From contig CM068317.1 of the NCBI GenBank assembly GCA_034766995.1, positions 19,136,654 through 19,200,653 of the forward strand: DNA of 64,000 nt, written 5' to 3'. How positions within the stretch are numbered: position 1 is the stretch's first letter; every line of letters starts with the position of its first letter. The notes beneath the pieces are model-generated. The model worked only from the letters and a program-made list of their open reading frames with translations, was not told where the DNA came from and did not search any database. A program made the position numbers and the translations under genes. Of the stretch, positions 46,128 through 58,102 are shown piece after piece. Origin of the DNA: Acanthacorydalis orientalis. Its lineage: Eukaryota > Arthropoda > Insecta > Megaloptera > Corydalidae.

Positions 46128-46472
46128 CAACGGTGGGTAAACTGCGGCTCTCGACCCGCATGCGGTTCCCAAATCTACACTGTGCGGCTCTCGAGACAAT
46201 ACTGGGTTTGATTGCCATTTGTCCTAAACTTTTATATTAATAATCTATAATCAGATTTTAAACTATTAACTGCAAAAATGAAGACACAGCCAGTCTTCAA
46301 CGAGTAGATATTAAACATATCTGTTTTGGTGAGTAGGACTACTATATAGTGGTATTTTTTATTATTTATAAATACAATGTTCAAATAATATTTTCTGTGG
46401 CTCTTGAACATTCAAAAATGTATGAAAAGTATTATATGTAGCTCTTATTATCGAAGAAGTGACCCATCCCTG
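46128..46472. mobile_element. hAT-type MITE with 8-bp target duplication
   Basis: The ends CAACGGTGGGTAA and (reverse complement) CAGGGATGGGTCA are hAT-like. GTATAAAC (46120-46127) and GTGTAAAC (46473-46480) form a 7/8 target duplication of the hAT length. Subterminal copies of GCGGCTCTCG (twice) and GTGGCTCTTG/GTAGCTCTTA are the kind of transposase-site repeats seen in hAT MITEs. It is 345 bp with no coding capacity. Confidence 0.8.
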
Positions 46473-46480
46473 GTGTAAAC

Positions 46481-46739
46481 TATAATATTTCATAAAATAC
46501 ATTTTGATGGAAACTGTTAAACTTGACTAAAATTGATTTTGTCGAATTTAAAGAGTCTCTTTTTAACGTACTCAACGCAAATCAGAAATTATTGAACGTA
46601 ATGTATTCATGTTTCGTGCAAATGTATTTAAAATGATTATCTTTCAATCAAAATTAATACAAACGTTTCTATATCTTTAATCGATTATCGTTTACTGATG
46701 TAATGATACGGTTATCGGAGAATCGTTCTAGAACATTCG
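46481..46739. other. AT-rich spacer
   Basis: Nothing recognisable. Confidence 0.5.
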
Positions 46740-47340
46740 TCATCGTATAACGTAATAAATATTCGATTAGGTCGTAGCTACTACGCAGTATTATTTTCCC
46801 TTTTTTCATGTCGCCGAGTACTCGTGGTTTCCATGTGCACTGTATTGTGTATCTATCGATTTTGAAGCCAGTTGCATGCAGTCGATGACCTGCGTGAATG
46901 CGCCGCTGTTAATGCTGGCATGACCCAAACAGAATATTCTCGGAACACTACGTTCACCCTCTATGTGTTTCGTGCGTCGCGTCAGAAAACAGGTCACGGA
47001 GATGGCGCCACGCTCGCTGATGTCATATTGACTAACGCACGCTCGTCTCTGCAATTCTGTCCCCTATACAGTCACCAGCATCCCGTTCAGAAAAATCATT
47101 ATCCTGTGGGAGAACGTGCGATGCTAGAGCAGAATTGACGCAAAACGACGGCTGCACATGTGACTGAGAGCGTGTTTTGCGAGGGGTCGCGTGCGATACG
47201 AAAGGGTGATTTCAGACGTAGACAGGCGTCCGTGTGGAATTTTCCATTGCCTCGCAATCGATAACGTTTGCTAGATATACGTACGAATCCGATGTGTTTG
47301 TTCATGCGCTCACTGTATTGCATGTCTGATTTCGTTGCCT
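46740..47340. other. CpG-rich, non-repetitive island
   Basis: About 600 bp rich in CG dinucleotides (for example GTGCGTCGCGTCAG, GAGGGGTCGCGTGCGATACG) inside AT-rich DNA. It contains no transposon ends or simple repeats. Two open frames (46872-47138 plus, 47452-47099 minus) show no known domain. It may be a promoter, an enhancer, a long untranslated exon, or a GC-rich foreign or repeat segment not represented elsewhere in the window. Confidence 0.4.
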
Positions 47341-47989
47341 GATTTTGTACAATTTTTGAGGATACGCTTTTGAATTTATATTCAATTAAAATGTTCGAAA
47401 CATGTAAAGCATCAATATGTACATGCTGATTTAAATAGAAATAGTTATTCATTCAATATTTTGTTGGTTATATTTGCATATCGCTGATTTTCAATTTTAT
47501 GAATGCCGATTCACGATAATTGTTTGTCTGAATATTTATCTTGAAGATAAAATACAAATAATGTATTGATGAAAGTAGTATATAAATATTTCACGAACTT
47601 CAACATCTTATGTGTGATTAATTTATAACTGCGACGTGTTTTTTTCTGTTATGCACTAAAAAATATAATCTATAGAAGTCTCGACATATTTATTAGTAAA
47701 ATACAGAAACAACAATATTTAATGAAACTTAAGGTTTATTATTTTTGCATTCACTTATTACAATTCTTAAATTACTAAACACATCTCGACCTGATTTTAA
47801 TAAGTGGCAGAGTAAATGAATCAAGATCAGTAAGTGGCGCACGCTGCGGTGTCTTTCGCAGTTATTCCAAGAACCGGTCATTGTATTCCACGTATCGGAC
47901 TGAACAATTGTAGTTACGAAATGATGTATATTTTGGTAAACATAACTATCTGAATAATATAATTTTTTTGTTAGTTACTTTTTATTTTT
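47341..47989. other. AT-rich stretch with a small GC-richer patch
   Basis: 47820-47900 is GC-richer (AGTGGCGCACGCTGCGGTG). Nothing was recognised. Confidence 0.45.
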
Positions 47990-47993
47990 TTAA

Positions 47994-48651
47994 TTTGAAC
48001 ACATTCACTGTCCAAGTATTTTTTAAAATTGACCCCACACGTCCATGTACATTAAAACGTTTCTTGAGGATTTTTTAAATATATGTTGGTTTTTTGTGCG
48101 AAAAAAAGATGGTAAAATTGTTTGTAAACGATGCAGTGAGTGTCATAAAGAAATGTAAACCACTAGTGAACCTCAAATCGCTGCAAAGAAAGCAAAACAA
48201 CTACATACAGAATGTTTAGTTTGTAAGAAAGCATTTTGTCTGAAGTGTTATGAAAATTATCAGAAAGCAAATTTTGTATAAATGATGTTAATTTTTTTAT
48301 TTAAATTTATTTTTGTATCCTATTGTAATCATTTAAGCATATCTATAGAAACTTGCACTTCTGAGTTTTGTATTATTTCTGTATAAATAAAAACATAACA
48401 CATTTATTTGTTCTCGGAAAGATGTACCCTAACGACGTTCATGAATTATATATGATCAAAATTTTTTGCTCAGTATGCCTCGGGCGATCCTCTACATATG
48501 TTCTGTAATCATTTCAAAGTATTTTGTGTCGCGTTCATGGTGATATTTACGTCTACATAATAATGGTCTAATGAGTCATATCCGCTTCATGTATGTGAAA
48601 TTTAAAACCATTATGAATCAAATATGATACATGGACAGTGAACGTGATAAG
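47994..48651 (+). mobile_element. piggyBac-type derivative keeping the cysteine-rich tail
   Basis: TTAA lies on both sides (47990-47993, 48652-48655). CACATTCACTGTCCA (48000-48014) and the reverse complement CACGTTCACTGTCCA (48632-48646) are inverted subterminal repeats matching 14/15. Inside, 48105-48281 encodes the piggyBac C-terminal zinc-binding domain. All catalytic regions are deleted. The 658-bp element therefore consists of two ends plus the DNA-end-binding tail. Confidence 0.75.
48105..48281 (+). pseudogene. piggyBac transposase C-terminal cysteine-rich domain
   Basis: One frame reads DGKIVCKRCSECHKEM, a TAA stop (48156-48158), then AAKKAKQLHTECLVCKKAFC and LKCYENYQKANFV, stop. The CxxC-H ... 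CxxC ... CxxCY pattern is that of the C-terminal cross-brace zinc domain of piggyBac proteins, which binds the element's end repeats. Only this domain remains, with one premature stop. Confidence 0.7.
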
Positions 48652-48655
48652 TTAA

Positions 48656-49275
48656 TTAATTATATTCTTTGTTGTATTAAAAAAGGAATTAGTTTTATTA
48701 GCAATTTGTATTTGTTTAAAATAAATTTTCTTTAACGTAGAGAAATAATGTTTAATAACAAGGAAAAAGTGAAAAAATTCTTAAAAAATATAAAACGTAT
48801 ACTCTTTCATTAACTTTGAAATTTACGTTTGAGAAAATGTTAAATTTGATGTTGAACCAATTTTATCTGTCACCAGATACGTTCGCAGACAATTCTAGTT
48901 CATCAACAATCGTTTAGAAACGCATATGCGTTTTTCACTAAATAATTAGTGTAATGGTGATTTATATGTAGAGATATGTTGAGTTATTTATATAAATTTA
49001 TCCTTAATTCTCTAGAAGAGCATTGTTGTCATGTCCATGTATTATTTTCAATTCCACTGTCGAAAATTTTATTTGTTTTTAGAAAAAATCTGTATTCTAT
49101 CAAATATTACAAAAAAATGCGAATTGCACAGTAACAAAAATATTGTATTTAAACATGTTCGCCTCTTTTAGTTCTTTGATAATCATTTTATTATTATAAT
49201 ATTTATTTTAGGAGATTATATTATAATAATTATATCACATATTGATTAAATGTTTCTTTATTTATGTTATTTTAA
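48656..49275. other. AT-rich stretch, no gene seen
   Basis: Nothing recognisable. Confidence 0.5.
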
Positions 49276-49916
49276 TACTTTGGAGCCGGGAAGGGGGAAA
49301 AGTTCCTAAAATTTTTTAAGAAATATTTTTCGATTAATTGGACATTCTTTTATCATAAACAAAATAAAATTGCAAATTTGTCGATTACAAAAAAAATATG
49401 TCAATTCAGATTAACCATTAGAAATTTCACATCTATCGGATATATCGTGGAATTTCGTTGATAATATTCGGGGAAACATAAATCTCTTGATTGGAAACAT
49501 ATAATTGAAAGTGGAAAAATTGATTACAATTGAAAATTTGCAGAAATAACATTACTGTTGAGTGTAAAAAATTTTGAAAACAATCAAGGTTGCACAAAAC
49601 GGTTTCATATCTGTCACATTTTGTACCTGGACGTAGAGTTTCAAAATTTTTTATATGCATTCTTTCAATGATGAACTTTTGGAAAAAAATATTATTCAGT
49701 CAAATTCGCAAGTTCACAATTTTTATAGGGTTTTAAATGAAAAATCTGTGATTTTTCAGATTTTTTGACGACCGTATTTTTTGTTTAATGAAAAAAGAGT
49801 TATAAATTTAATCTCATTAGGAAGAGATTAGTGACTTTTAAATAAATAATCCAAAAGATATCGCTCTGAGATGGAATCATCAATGGAATCCTAGATCCAC
49901 ACTCGGCTTCAAAGGG
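49276..49916. mobile_element. possible TTAA-type MITE (weak)
   Basis: The left side is TTAA then TACTTTGGAGCCGGG (49272-49290). The right reverse complement is TTCAA then CCCTTTGAAGCCGAG. The imperfect inverted ends (about 11 of 13 in the core) and the near-TTAA flanks suggest an old piggyBac-type MITE. The right duplicate has drifted. No coding content was recognised. Confidence 0.35.
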
Positions 49917-50196
49917 TTGAATAAATACCCCTGTAGGGATAATTTACAGTTGTGTATATTTTTCTATCGGAAAACCAACATTAAAAGTGTACTTTGATGA
50001 TTACAAATGATGAAATTTTTCGTAAAGTAAAGGTGGAGAGATTTTCCTTATATTACATGCAGTGATATATATGAAAATTTAGATAAACACGTTTAATAAA
50101 AAATCTAGTAAGGATGCAATGTAATTAAATGTTATTAACAAAAAGTAATAATGTAAAGAAATATTAAAAATAGACAGAGATTGAAGATAGAACTTT
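49917..50196. other. AT-rich spacer
   Basis: No feature recognised. Confidence 0.5.
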
Positions 50197-50295
50197 AATG
50201 GAATATGTGAAATGAAATGTGAAACTTATCATAAGAAATACATAGGCCAAACGGGACATACATTTAAAGACTATGTACAACTATGTAGTATATAA
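50197..50295 (+). pseudogene. Penelope-like GIY-YIG endonuclease fragment
   Basis: The frame reads NGICEMKCETYHKKYIGQTG then HTFKDYVQLC, stop. The two halves GI(Y/C)-x-KC and KKYIGQTG-x-F with spacing of about ten residues match the GIY-YIG endonuclease domain attached to Penelope-like retroelement reverse transcriptases. The Tyr of GIY is replaced by Cys. No reverse-transcriptase blocks were found nearby, and the surrounding 200 bp is too decayed to read. Assignment rests on this one motif. Confidence 0.6.
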
Positions 50296-52816
50296 AAATC
50301 TAGTGAACAGATTCAATTTTTTTAAATATTTATTAACAACTGAATACAATTTTGATAATAAATATAGAGATCAAATTATATTAGACTAAAGTAATGAAAT
50401 TTATGATTTCAATATTCAATCATCATTAATTTATATAGAAGCATATGTAGTGTTGAATGTTGTTTTTTAATAGGTGTGAGACAACTTTACCGACCATACT
50501 CTAAATCTTAAACTGTGCAAACTCTATTCTTGAATGCAATGGAAACAATAGCACGGAAATGACGTCATTCTCAGTCGCTTCACAACTGCAGTGTTGTGAG
50601 TGGCGAGGGTAATGTTTGAAATATGTCTCTTGTTAAATAGTGATATACTGAAATATCAAATTCTAGAGGTGCGATTTTGGAAATTTAAACGTTGTTATAC
50701 GTATTATTTGAAACGATACTGTAAAATAATTATTTTTTTTTCCAAAAAATAATCTTTTATGTTGAAAGATTAACATTCAATTATTGCGTTTTTTAATTAT
50801 TTCAACTATCATAAATCCACTCTTTTATATTCTTAAAATTACTTTTCTTTCTAAAATGAAATATAATAAACATTTTTTGAAAATAAAAATTTTTTGAAAT
50901 GAAAATATTTTACATGTTCTTTTTTTGGATTTTTTGATGCGTACAAATTTTACATAACGGATCGTACCCGGTTTTCCCTTAACATTTTTTAATTTAGTTA
51001 TTTATTATTATTTTAAATGTTAGTATCACAGTTGCCTGGCATTTTCAAGAATTGGAAATATGGCATATGCCAACCACTTTACTATTCTCTGATAATGAAC
51101 TTATCTTTTTTTCCCATTATTCGATTATTATTGGTGTATACCGAAATAAATGTAGAAAATATTATTGATTTTTAGTTGGTTTTATTAATTATAAATGTTA
51201 TTTTTATATTTTGTAGCGAAATATCTTCGTTTTTTTTTAAAAGAAAATAAATAAAAATCGAAATTGCATTAAGGACAAGAAGGTGATATGTAAATTGGAG
51301 AAATAGTAGTAATAGGAATATCTTTGAACTAAAAATGATATGTGAAATAAGAATTTTGTCAAAAAAGTGAATTTATTATAAAAATCTAAAAAAGATAGAA
51401 AAATCCGTGAATAATAATGCAAAATATGAAAATGTAACGTAAAGAGAATCAACTGTGAGCTTAAATTTATTTGTTGAAACTTTGATGAAGTTGAGAATAT
51501 ATGTATTTTGTATTCTGAGTCATTGTGACCAGATTGTGCTTTATCATAACAATGTGAGACACTAGCAGTTCTTTTTTTTTGTTAAGTTTACACAAATATT
51601 AAACTGAAAAATAAATAGTATTTTTTGGATCATATCGAATTTCAATTAATTCGTGTGTTAAGGGGTTAAGACAGTTGCAAAAAAACATTCTATTACAACA
51701 TTTATTATTGTATATTTGTATACAACCCTAGTTTGCATCTTTCTGCATGAAATAGTATAAAAATCTGTTGTGATTAAAATGCGTTCCATTTTTTACATAT
51801 AATTTATTATGTTATTTAACAGTATATAACGTGAGTTAAAGAATATATTATATGTAATAATTTATAAAATTTTATTCACAGGTTAAATGACTTTGACGGA
51901 TGTTAGACATCCACGAATTATTGGTTAAATATTTCTGCTTTAAAATATTTTATGTATTTAATTTATAATTGAACTTGATTACTGGAAATTCCTCAACAGT
52001 AACTGAATTGAAATATAATCGACTCTTTTTAAATTATCTAAAGGAAAATAAAAAAACATGCTCTCGCGAAATATTTTCAATAAAAATGATTTAAAAAGAG
52101 TTTTGTTAGAAGTGTGGAATATAATTATGCATTCTTATTCTAAAAAATAATTTTACTTACTCTGAGTAAATAGGTATAGTAAATAGCTATTGGAAAAAAA
52201 GTAAGCGTCTTATAAAAAAATGAATTAATGTATAACAAACTAATTAACAACAAACCACAACTTGCTTTATATTTTTGTATTTTCTATATTACAATATCCA
52301 TGTTTCTTAAACTGTGAACTGTAACTCTCCGATTAAATCTCAGTTAAATATCAAATATATTATTAATATTTATTAAACTAAATCATACGTTTTTCTCTGC
52401 ATTCGTATAAATAATGGCGAATTCATAAATAATAACCCTATTATAAATTATAAGTTTAATTAAATTAATATCTCATTTGTTGTGCAAGTCATGATTATCT
52501 ATTCATAGTGTTATAAAAAGTAAATATAAATCAAAAGTGAATATGGAACAAGAAATGAGAATGAACTTCTCAACTATAAAACATAGATTTTGTATAACTA
52601 TAATAATTCCCCTTCGAATGTGTCGTTTCGTTGTCTTTACGATTATTTTTTATGATGCCTATATTTTTTATTCACATGTGTAATTATAAAATTTAATTAA
52701 CTGAGTCTATCTTAATTTATTGGATATTTTTTTAATTTAATTTAAATAAATGATATTGGTTTATTCCATTTAAGTAATAGTATTTGTTTCAATTGTTACA
52801 ATTATGAATATGTTTT
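50296..52816. other. AT-rich stretch, no gene seen
   Basis: A short GC-richer patch with a TGACGTCA octamer (50560-50567) at 50500-50620. An open frame at 51452-51237 is low complexity (Phe/Leu/Tyr). Nothing else was recognised. Confidence 0.5.
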
Positions 52817-52820
52817 TTAA

Positions 52821-54491
52821 CACTGCACTCCAACGGTGAATCTCACTCATCATCCCATTCTTTACATCAACTTGAACGGTACTCGAGAAGCGCATATTAG
52901 TATCTGTATAGAAGTGGTAGAATAACTATCCATAAGCGTATTTTATAATTATTTTTTGTGTGGAATGTTTAGATGTATCTTTGTTTTTCCTGTAATATTA
53001 AAGTTTTGTGTTTTTTTTTTGTGAGTCAGAAAAATGGAGTCAATTAACGATATTCATAGCAGCGAAGATGAATTTGATTTAACGTTATTTAAAGAAAATT
53101 TTGATAATGTTATAAAAGACACAAACGAATATAATGATCAAGATAACAGTAGTGAAGATATCGATTAAATAATTGGTATAAAAAAAACGAAAAATTAGAA
53201 TAATAGTAAATGAAATGATTCTGATACCGTAGAAAAGGAAGATAGTTCTAAACGGGAAGATGTGACAGAATCTGAGAACTTACCAAGCAGAATAACATTT
53301 ACAAGTGGTGAAAAAGAGTCACATATTACTACAAATATGATTGACCTACTTCATTTCTTCAGCTTATTTTTCACAGACAGCCTGGTTGATGGAATTTTAA
53401 CCGAAACAAATAATTATGCTCTTAATAAACTGAACGACAAGGATTTATCGTAATGCCACTTGCAAACATCCAAGAATGTTGGTCAATGCAGGATAATACT
53501 CTGATTTCTTTTTTTCCCAACACATTTACCAGAAAAACGTTCAACCAAATATTTTGGATACTTCATTTGAAGACTATTACAGCCAGAAGTACAGACATAA
53601 GAAATCGTGTAGGACTAGTTTGTTCTTTCTTGGAAGACGAACTTGAATTTTTTGGAACATTTTGTACTTAGAGAGAATAGTTGTGTGGATGAATCAATTG
53701 TAAAATTCAAAAGAAAAATTTCTTTCATCACTTACAATCCTAACAAATCGACCAAATGGGGAATAAGGATTTATGTACTTTGTGATTCTGCAACTAGTTA
53801 TACCTGTGGTGTTCTTTCATATAATAAAGATAAGTATAACAACAGAGAAGTTGATGAGTCTAGATATTCCTGTGATAACCAGGATTCTTTTTCAGTTATA
53901 CACAATGGTGTTAGATAAAGTTTCCGGTTCACTAGGACACCACATATTCACGGATAGATACTATACAAGTTTATCTCTAGCCAAGGAATTATCAAAATGC
54001 AATGCCATTTACCGGAACTATCGAAACAAACTGAAAATGACTGCCAATTATTATTAAGAAAGTAAAATTTGGTAAGAAAAAAACAATAGCATTTCGAAAA
54101 AGAAATAATTTGGTATTAATCTAGAATGATGAGCAGACGATAAATGACTACCGTAAGGAGGTTCGAACAAGGTGGTGTTGAAACTCAAATTAAAAACCAA
54201 ACGTTGTCCTCAATTATAGCAAATTTGTAGAAGGCGTTGATCGAACTGACCAGTATATATCAACATACTGTTTAGAAAAAAAGGCAAGAAGCAACAAATA
54301 TGGTATTATTGTGATACTTGTTTTGAGAAATCTAAAATGCACTTTGATGAGCGCTTTGTAAAATATCATACCAAAAAATTATAAAGCTGAGGTTTAAATA
54401 TTACATTTCTCAAATGTAAAAATGTATTGAACGTTCAAATAAAAAAGTTACCTTTAATTTGAATACACACTTAAGACCTCTATTTGCGTTG
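52821..54491 (+). mobile_element. piggyBac transposon, decayed
   Basis: A TTAA at 52817-52820 is followed by CACTGCACTCCAACGG, a plausible piggyBac left end. A TTAA at 54492-54495 preceded by TTTGCGTTG gives a weak right end. Between them lies a transposase pseudogene (53034-54383) with all three catalytic Asp blocks. The size (1.67 kb) is below the usual 2.2-2.5 kb, consistent with the internal deletions seen in the protein. Confidence 0.7.
53034..54383 (+). pseudogene. piggyBac transposase, broken
   Basis: The start ATG at 53034 gives MESINDIHSSEDEFDLTLFK, the acidic N-terminus, ending at a TAA at 53166. After a degraded part come DGILTETNNYALNKL (about 53390-53440, the ETN-Y block of the family) and shifted text. 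The catalytic core is clear: ENSCVDESIVKFKRKISF (first Asp, codon about 53687), KWGIRIYVLCDSATSYTCGV, then in another frame LGHHIFTDRYYTSLSLAKEL (second Asp, about 53953) and NYSKFVEGVDRTDQYIST (third Asp, about 54239). A deletion then joins straight to the cysteine-rich tail (YYCDTCFEKSKMHFDERF ... YHTKKL, stop 54383). Multiple stops and shifts make it inactive. Confidence 0.85.
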
Positions 54492-54744
54492 TTAATTGGT
54501 ACCAAAGAACGCCGACCCATATCGAAATAATGTATCACATAGTCTTTCTATAGAACTGCTTTTAATTCGTGTCATCTAAATAAATAATACATATCATGAA
54601 AACTGAAAATTAAGCCAAATTGAAATGAATAATGATTAATATTTTTTAAAAAAAATCTTTTATTCATTGTAAAAAATAAAATTAGGCAAAAAAACATATT
54701 ATGTAATTCATTTGTACATTAAATGTATATGATAAATATTTCTT

Positions 54745-55270
54745 ATTCTGAACTGGAGGATGAATCGGTGTTCATTACTGTCGACTAGGCTTGGTTAATT
54801 AAAAATTCAACTAAAGTTTGTTGAATTCTCACGGCCTTTCTTTTCGATAAATTTGTTTGTAGCAATTTATGACAACATCCATGGTTCTAGCCACTCTTTA
54901 ACATCATCGTTCATCAGGATCATCAGCTGAAAAAAATGTCCATTGCCTCTGATATTAGTTATATTACTTTCGAAATGTGATTAGTAGTTGATTTTCTTTT
55001 TTCTGGTATTACTTTAGCTATATCAGTCTCATACATCACATGTTTTAAATCCATACTAATCAAGTCTTCGTTATTGAATTCTTCGTCCTGGGATTCAATT
55101 ACCTCGTTGATAGCGTTCACTTTCATATCTTCAAATTTGCTTCTTTGGCTGCTTCGACAGGTTCTTTGTAAACACTGGGCACTGTATGTATATTCGCATC
55201 ATATTTTGCGCCAAACTCTATTCATGCATAACGGTTTTACTTCCTTCCACGATATTCTCGATGGCCATAA
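54745..55270 (-). pseudogene. Tigger/pogo-like transposase C-terminal remnant
   Basis: Minus-strand frames give SWKEVKPLCMNRVWRKI (the W..VK...N.W.K. block), FEDMKVNAINEVIESQDEEF and NNEDLISMD, closely like the I-E-L-L-E-S-x-x-E-E-L-T-N-E-D-L-x-E-L stretch near the C-terminus of Tigger/CENP-B-type transposases. These are followed by RVARTMDVVINCYKQIYRKE and QTLVEFLIN, like the final helices. Several stops and frameshifts. The catalytic part upstream was not found. The assignment is from memory of family motifs. It is the only coding relative here of the pogo-type MITE at 14.55 kb. Confidence 0.55.
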
Positions 55271-55278
55271 TGATATTG

Positions 55279-55300
55279 TATGTATATATATATATATATA
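55279..55300. repeat. short (TA)n tract
   Basis: A TA run upstream of the Tigger-like remnant. Confidence 0.8.
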
Positions 55301-56392
55301 TTTTTGTGTAAACCATTTCTCTCCACATCTGGCGAGTAACTAACTTAACGGTATAATTTGTTTTTTTTACATTTGTATATTTCATGTACAATGACTATTA
55401 TTCAGGTCTTAACGACTTTGATGAACTGATCTATATTGTATAATAAAGATGAAAATACGAATAAAATGGAAAATTACCAAAAAAATAAAAAAGTAAATGA
55501 ATTACCGAAAAAAATGAACTTCTATAACGATGCAAATCAAGGACTTGGTGTATTTGATTTTTTAAATTTTTTTCTTTAGAAATGTCACTGAGTTGATGGT
55601 TCCCTATAAAAAAAGCTTGGAGGGTAAAGAGTTAATTAAAGGCATATTTGAACAATTCATCGATGTAAAAAGAAATCATTTTATGCGAAGTGAGTATTCA
55701 AATATTATTTATATTATGTAATCTTTATTCTAAAGTCAGCGTGGTAATGTAGGAAAAATAAAAAATAAAATTTGAAACAACTGGTTCCGTCCTTTTTATC
55801 AGGAAAATAAGTAAGTTTGATACAAAGAAAATAAATAACCTTCATCTTATTAGGTTAAAGTTATCAATTGTATAATATTCGAATTCTTAAAACTAAACTC
55901 GATTTCATGTATTTACAAATTTAATAAATATATGGAAAATATTTTACGAATATATTCAAATTGTTTTTACAAATCAAATCCGAACAACAAATATCACAAT
56001 TTTTTTATTCATTTCGTTTGGCTTATTCAAGTGTATTGTAAGACATAATTTATTTCTTATTTAAAAACGTATGCTAGTTTTTAATGGTATTATTTTAAGA
56101 TTACAGCGTTTGATAATTGTCTACTCTAGAAAAAAATTACCAATGTTACAACAGTTTCGTTAGAAAATCGTTCATATATGCAATAAATCACCGATGATAG
56201 TAATCTGATTGGTTCTAAATGTTGTTTTACTCTTGCTATCTTTATCTATAATTTGAATCAATCGATATCACTGGAATCCATTGAAAAATTGATGAAATAT
56301 AACGAAATAATAAGAGACTGTAATTTAATTATTGTTGATTAATATTTAATGAGACACGGATCAATTTCTCCTTGAGTTTGTTTATTATCTAA
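55301..56392. other. AT-rich stretch, no gene seen
   Basis: Nothing recognisable. Confidence 0.5.
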
Positions 56393-56394
56393 TA

Positions 56395-57564
56395 GGAGGT
56401 TGCATTGAAAGCCGCTGTTCACGTGTAGATGGCTCTACGTGCGTATGCTGCGGGCACTGATAGTTATCTCTCATGTCATTTCGAAGTGTGAACATTTCCC
56501 ACTAAAATCAGACGCCATCCTTTGTTTACACAAGTGCTTTTTTATAACTAAATTAGAATGGAACGTGATAAGTTATTTTTTCGATGTGTACTTTTACACT
56601 ATTTTGATTTGAAAAAAGTGCAGCTGAAGCTCATCGATTGCTAGTCAAAACTTATGATGAATCTGCTTCATCGGAAACAGTATGTATAGATTGGTTTCGA
56701 CGTTTGAAAAGTGAAGATTGTGACATTTACGACAAACAACAGCCAGGCTAATCGAAAAAATTCGAAGATAAACAACTGTATGCTCTGTTGGAAGAAAACC
56801 CTGCTGAAACACTCAAAGAATTGGCTCAACAGCTCGAAGACATTTCATGACGTTTAAAAACCACGAGAAAGATCCAGAAAGAAGGGAGATGGCTGCCACA
56901 TGAATTGACCGAAAATACCATTCATAATTGTTTAAACATTTCGATTTATTTGCTTGCAAGGGATAAAAAGAAGAGTTTGTTCTGGCGTATCGTAACCGGC
57001 GATGAAAAATGGATCTATTTCGACAACCCAAAAGGCAAGAAATCAGGCGTTGATCTGGCCAAAAATCAACGTCGACACCAAAGCAAAACATCCCCAAACA
57101 TCCATTATGAGCTGTTGAAACCGAAGGAAACAACCACTGCGAAATGATGCAAAAACGACCATCAATTGCATCAAATCACTGAAAAGTGATTCTTCTCCAT
57201 GACAACGCTCGGCCCCATGTTGCTATAGCCGTGAAGCAAACACTGATGGAGCTCGAATGGGAGGTTCTCTCCCACCCAGCGTATTCTCCAGACCTGTCCA
57301 AGCGATTACCATCTGTTCCGATCAATACAACTCATTTTGGAAGATACACCTTTCCACAACTACGAAGAAGTCGAAATTGGGTTGCTGAAAGGATTGGCCC
57401 AAAAGACAGACAATTCTTTCGTCGCGGAATTCAACTTCTACAAGAAAAGTGGGAAAGAATCATAGCTGCCAATAGTAAATACTTTAAGTAAATGTATTCA
57501 TACATTTTGTTATTGAAATAAATGCTAAAAAAACACAAAAACAGTGGCTTTTAGTGCAAACTAC
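56395..57564 (+). mobile_element. mariner (mauritiana/cecropia-like), decayed full-length
   Basis: The tips GGAGGTTGCATTGAAAGCCG and (reverse complement) GTAGTTTGCACTAAAAGCCA are flanked by TA (56393-56394, 57565-57566); length 1170 bp. The transposase runs from ATG 56558 (MERDKLFFRCVLLHYFDLKK) to a TAA at 57491. Motifs: HRLLVKTYDESASSETVC and DWFRRLKSEDCDI (first HTH region), LKELAQQLEDIS with a TGA at about 56848 (second HTH), FWRIVTGDEKWIYFDNP (first Asp), a deletion after LLKPKET, then [16 protein letters not shown] (second Asp) and HPAYSPDLS, after which a frameshift destroys the third block. It ends [16 protein letters not shown]. Inactive. Confidence 0.87.
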
Positions 57565-57588
57565 TAATATAATAGTTTCTAGTAATCG

Positions 57589-57846
57589 ATGTATAATTAT
57601 TTGTTACTATTTTATAATATTAATATAACAATTGAACACCAAGAGCAACACATTCAAGTAGAGGGAGAAGAGATAATATTAACAGAACAGCAAGTTCAAG
57701 AAGAAATGAAAAAAATAAAAAATAGAAAAGCTAGTGGCCCAGGAGGAATAGTTGCAGAATTAATAAAGAATGGCACAGTAAAACTAGATAGAATGATGAC
57801 TCACCTATTTAACTTATGTATATATGTATATGTATTATGTATATAA
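57589..57846 (+). pseudogene. LINE reverse transcriptase N-terminal fragment (RTE-like)
   Basis: The frame contains EIILTEQQVQEEMKKIKNRK then ASGPGGIVAELIKNG and MMTHLFNLC. This is the opening block of non-LTR reverse transcriptases (TE-EV--A-KK-KN-KA-GPDGI--E), with Asp of the GPDG motif changed to Gly. The homologous part covers about 57640-57822. The C-terminal catalytic part is absent: the sequence passes into TATATGTATATG repeats. Both ends are truncated, which is unusual for simple 5'-truncated LINE copies. Confidence 0.7.
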
Positions 57847-58098
57847 ACAACTATTGAAAACTAACTTGTTTATTTTCTGCATGTAGTGAAATATACGAGG
57901 TCAAAAAATATAATCTTATTATGATATGTGCTCTATATTTGCTTTTGATAATAATCAACAATGCTTCTCCATTTTGTTTTATGATGAATAATTACATATG
58001 TATTTGAAAATAAATCCTAAATGAAAAATGAATGAGAATTATGCATAATTTTTACTGTTTAAACGTTTAAACTATAATTGATTGATTTACAAATTTCT
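57847..58098. other. AT-rich spacer
   Basis: Nothing recognisable. Confidence 0.5.
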
Positions 58099-58102
58099 TT
58101 AA

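Noticed and set aside
51237..51452. 71-codon minus-strand frame rich in Phe, Leu and Tyr
   Set aside because: Low complexity in AT-rich DNA with no motif.
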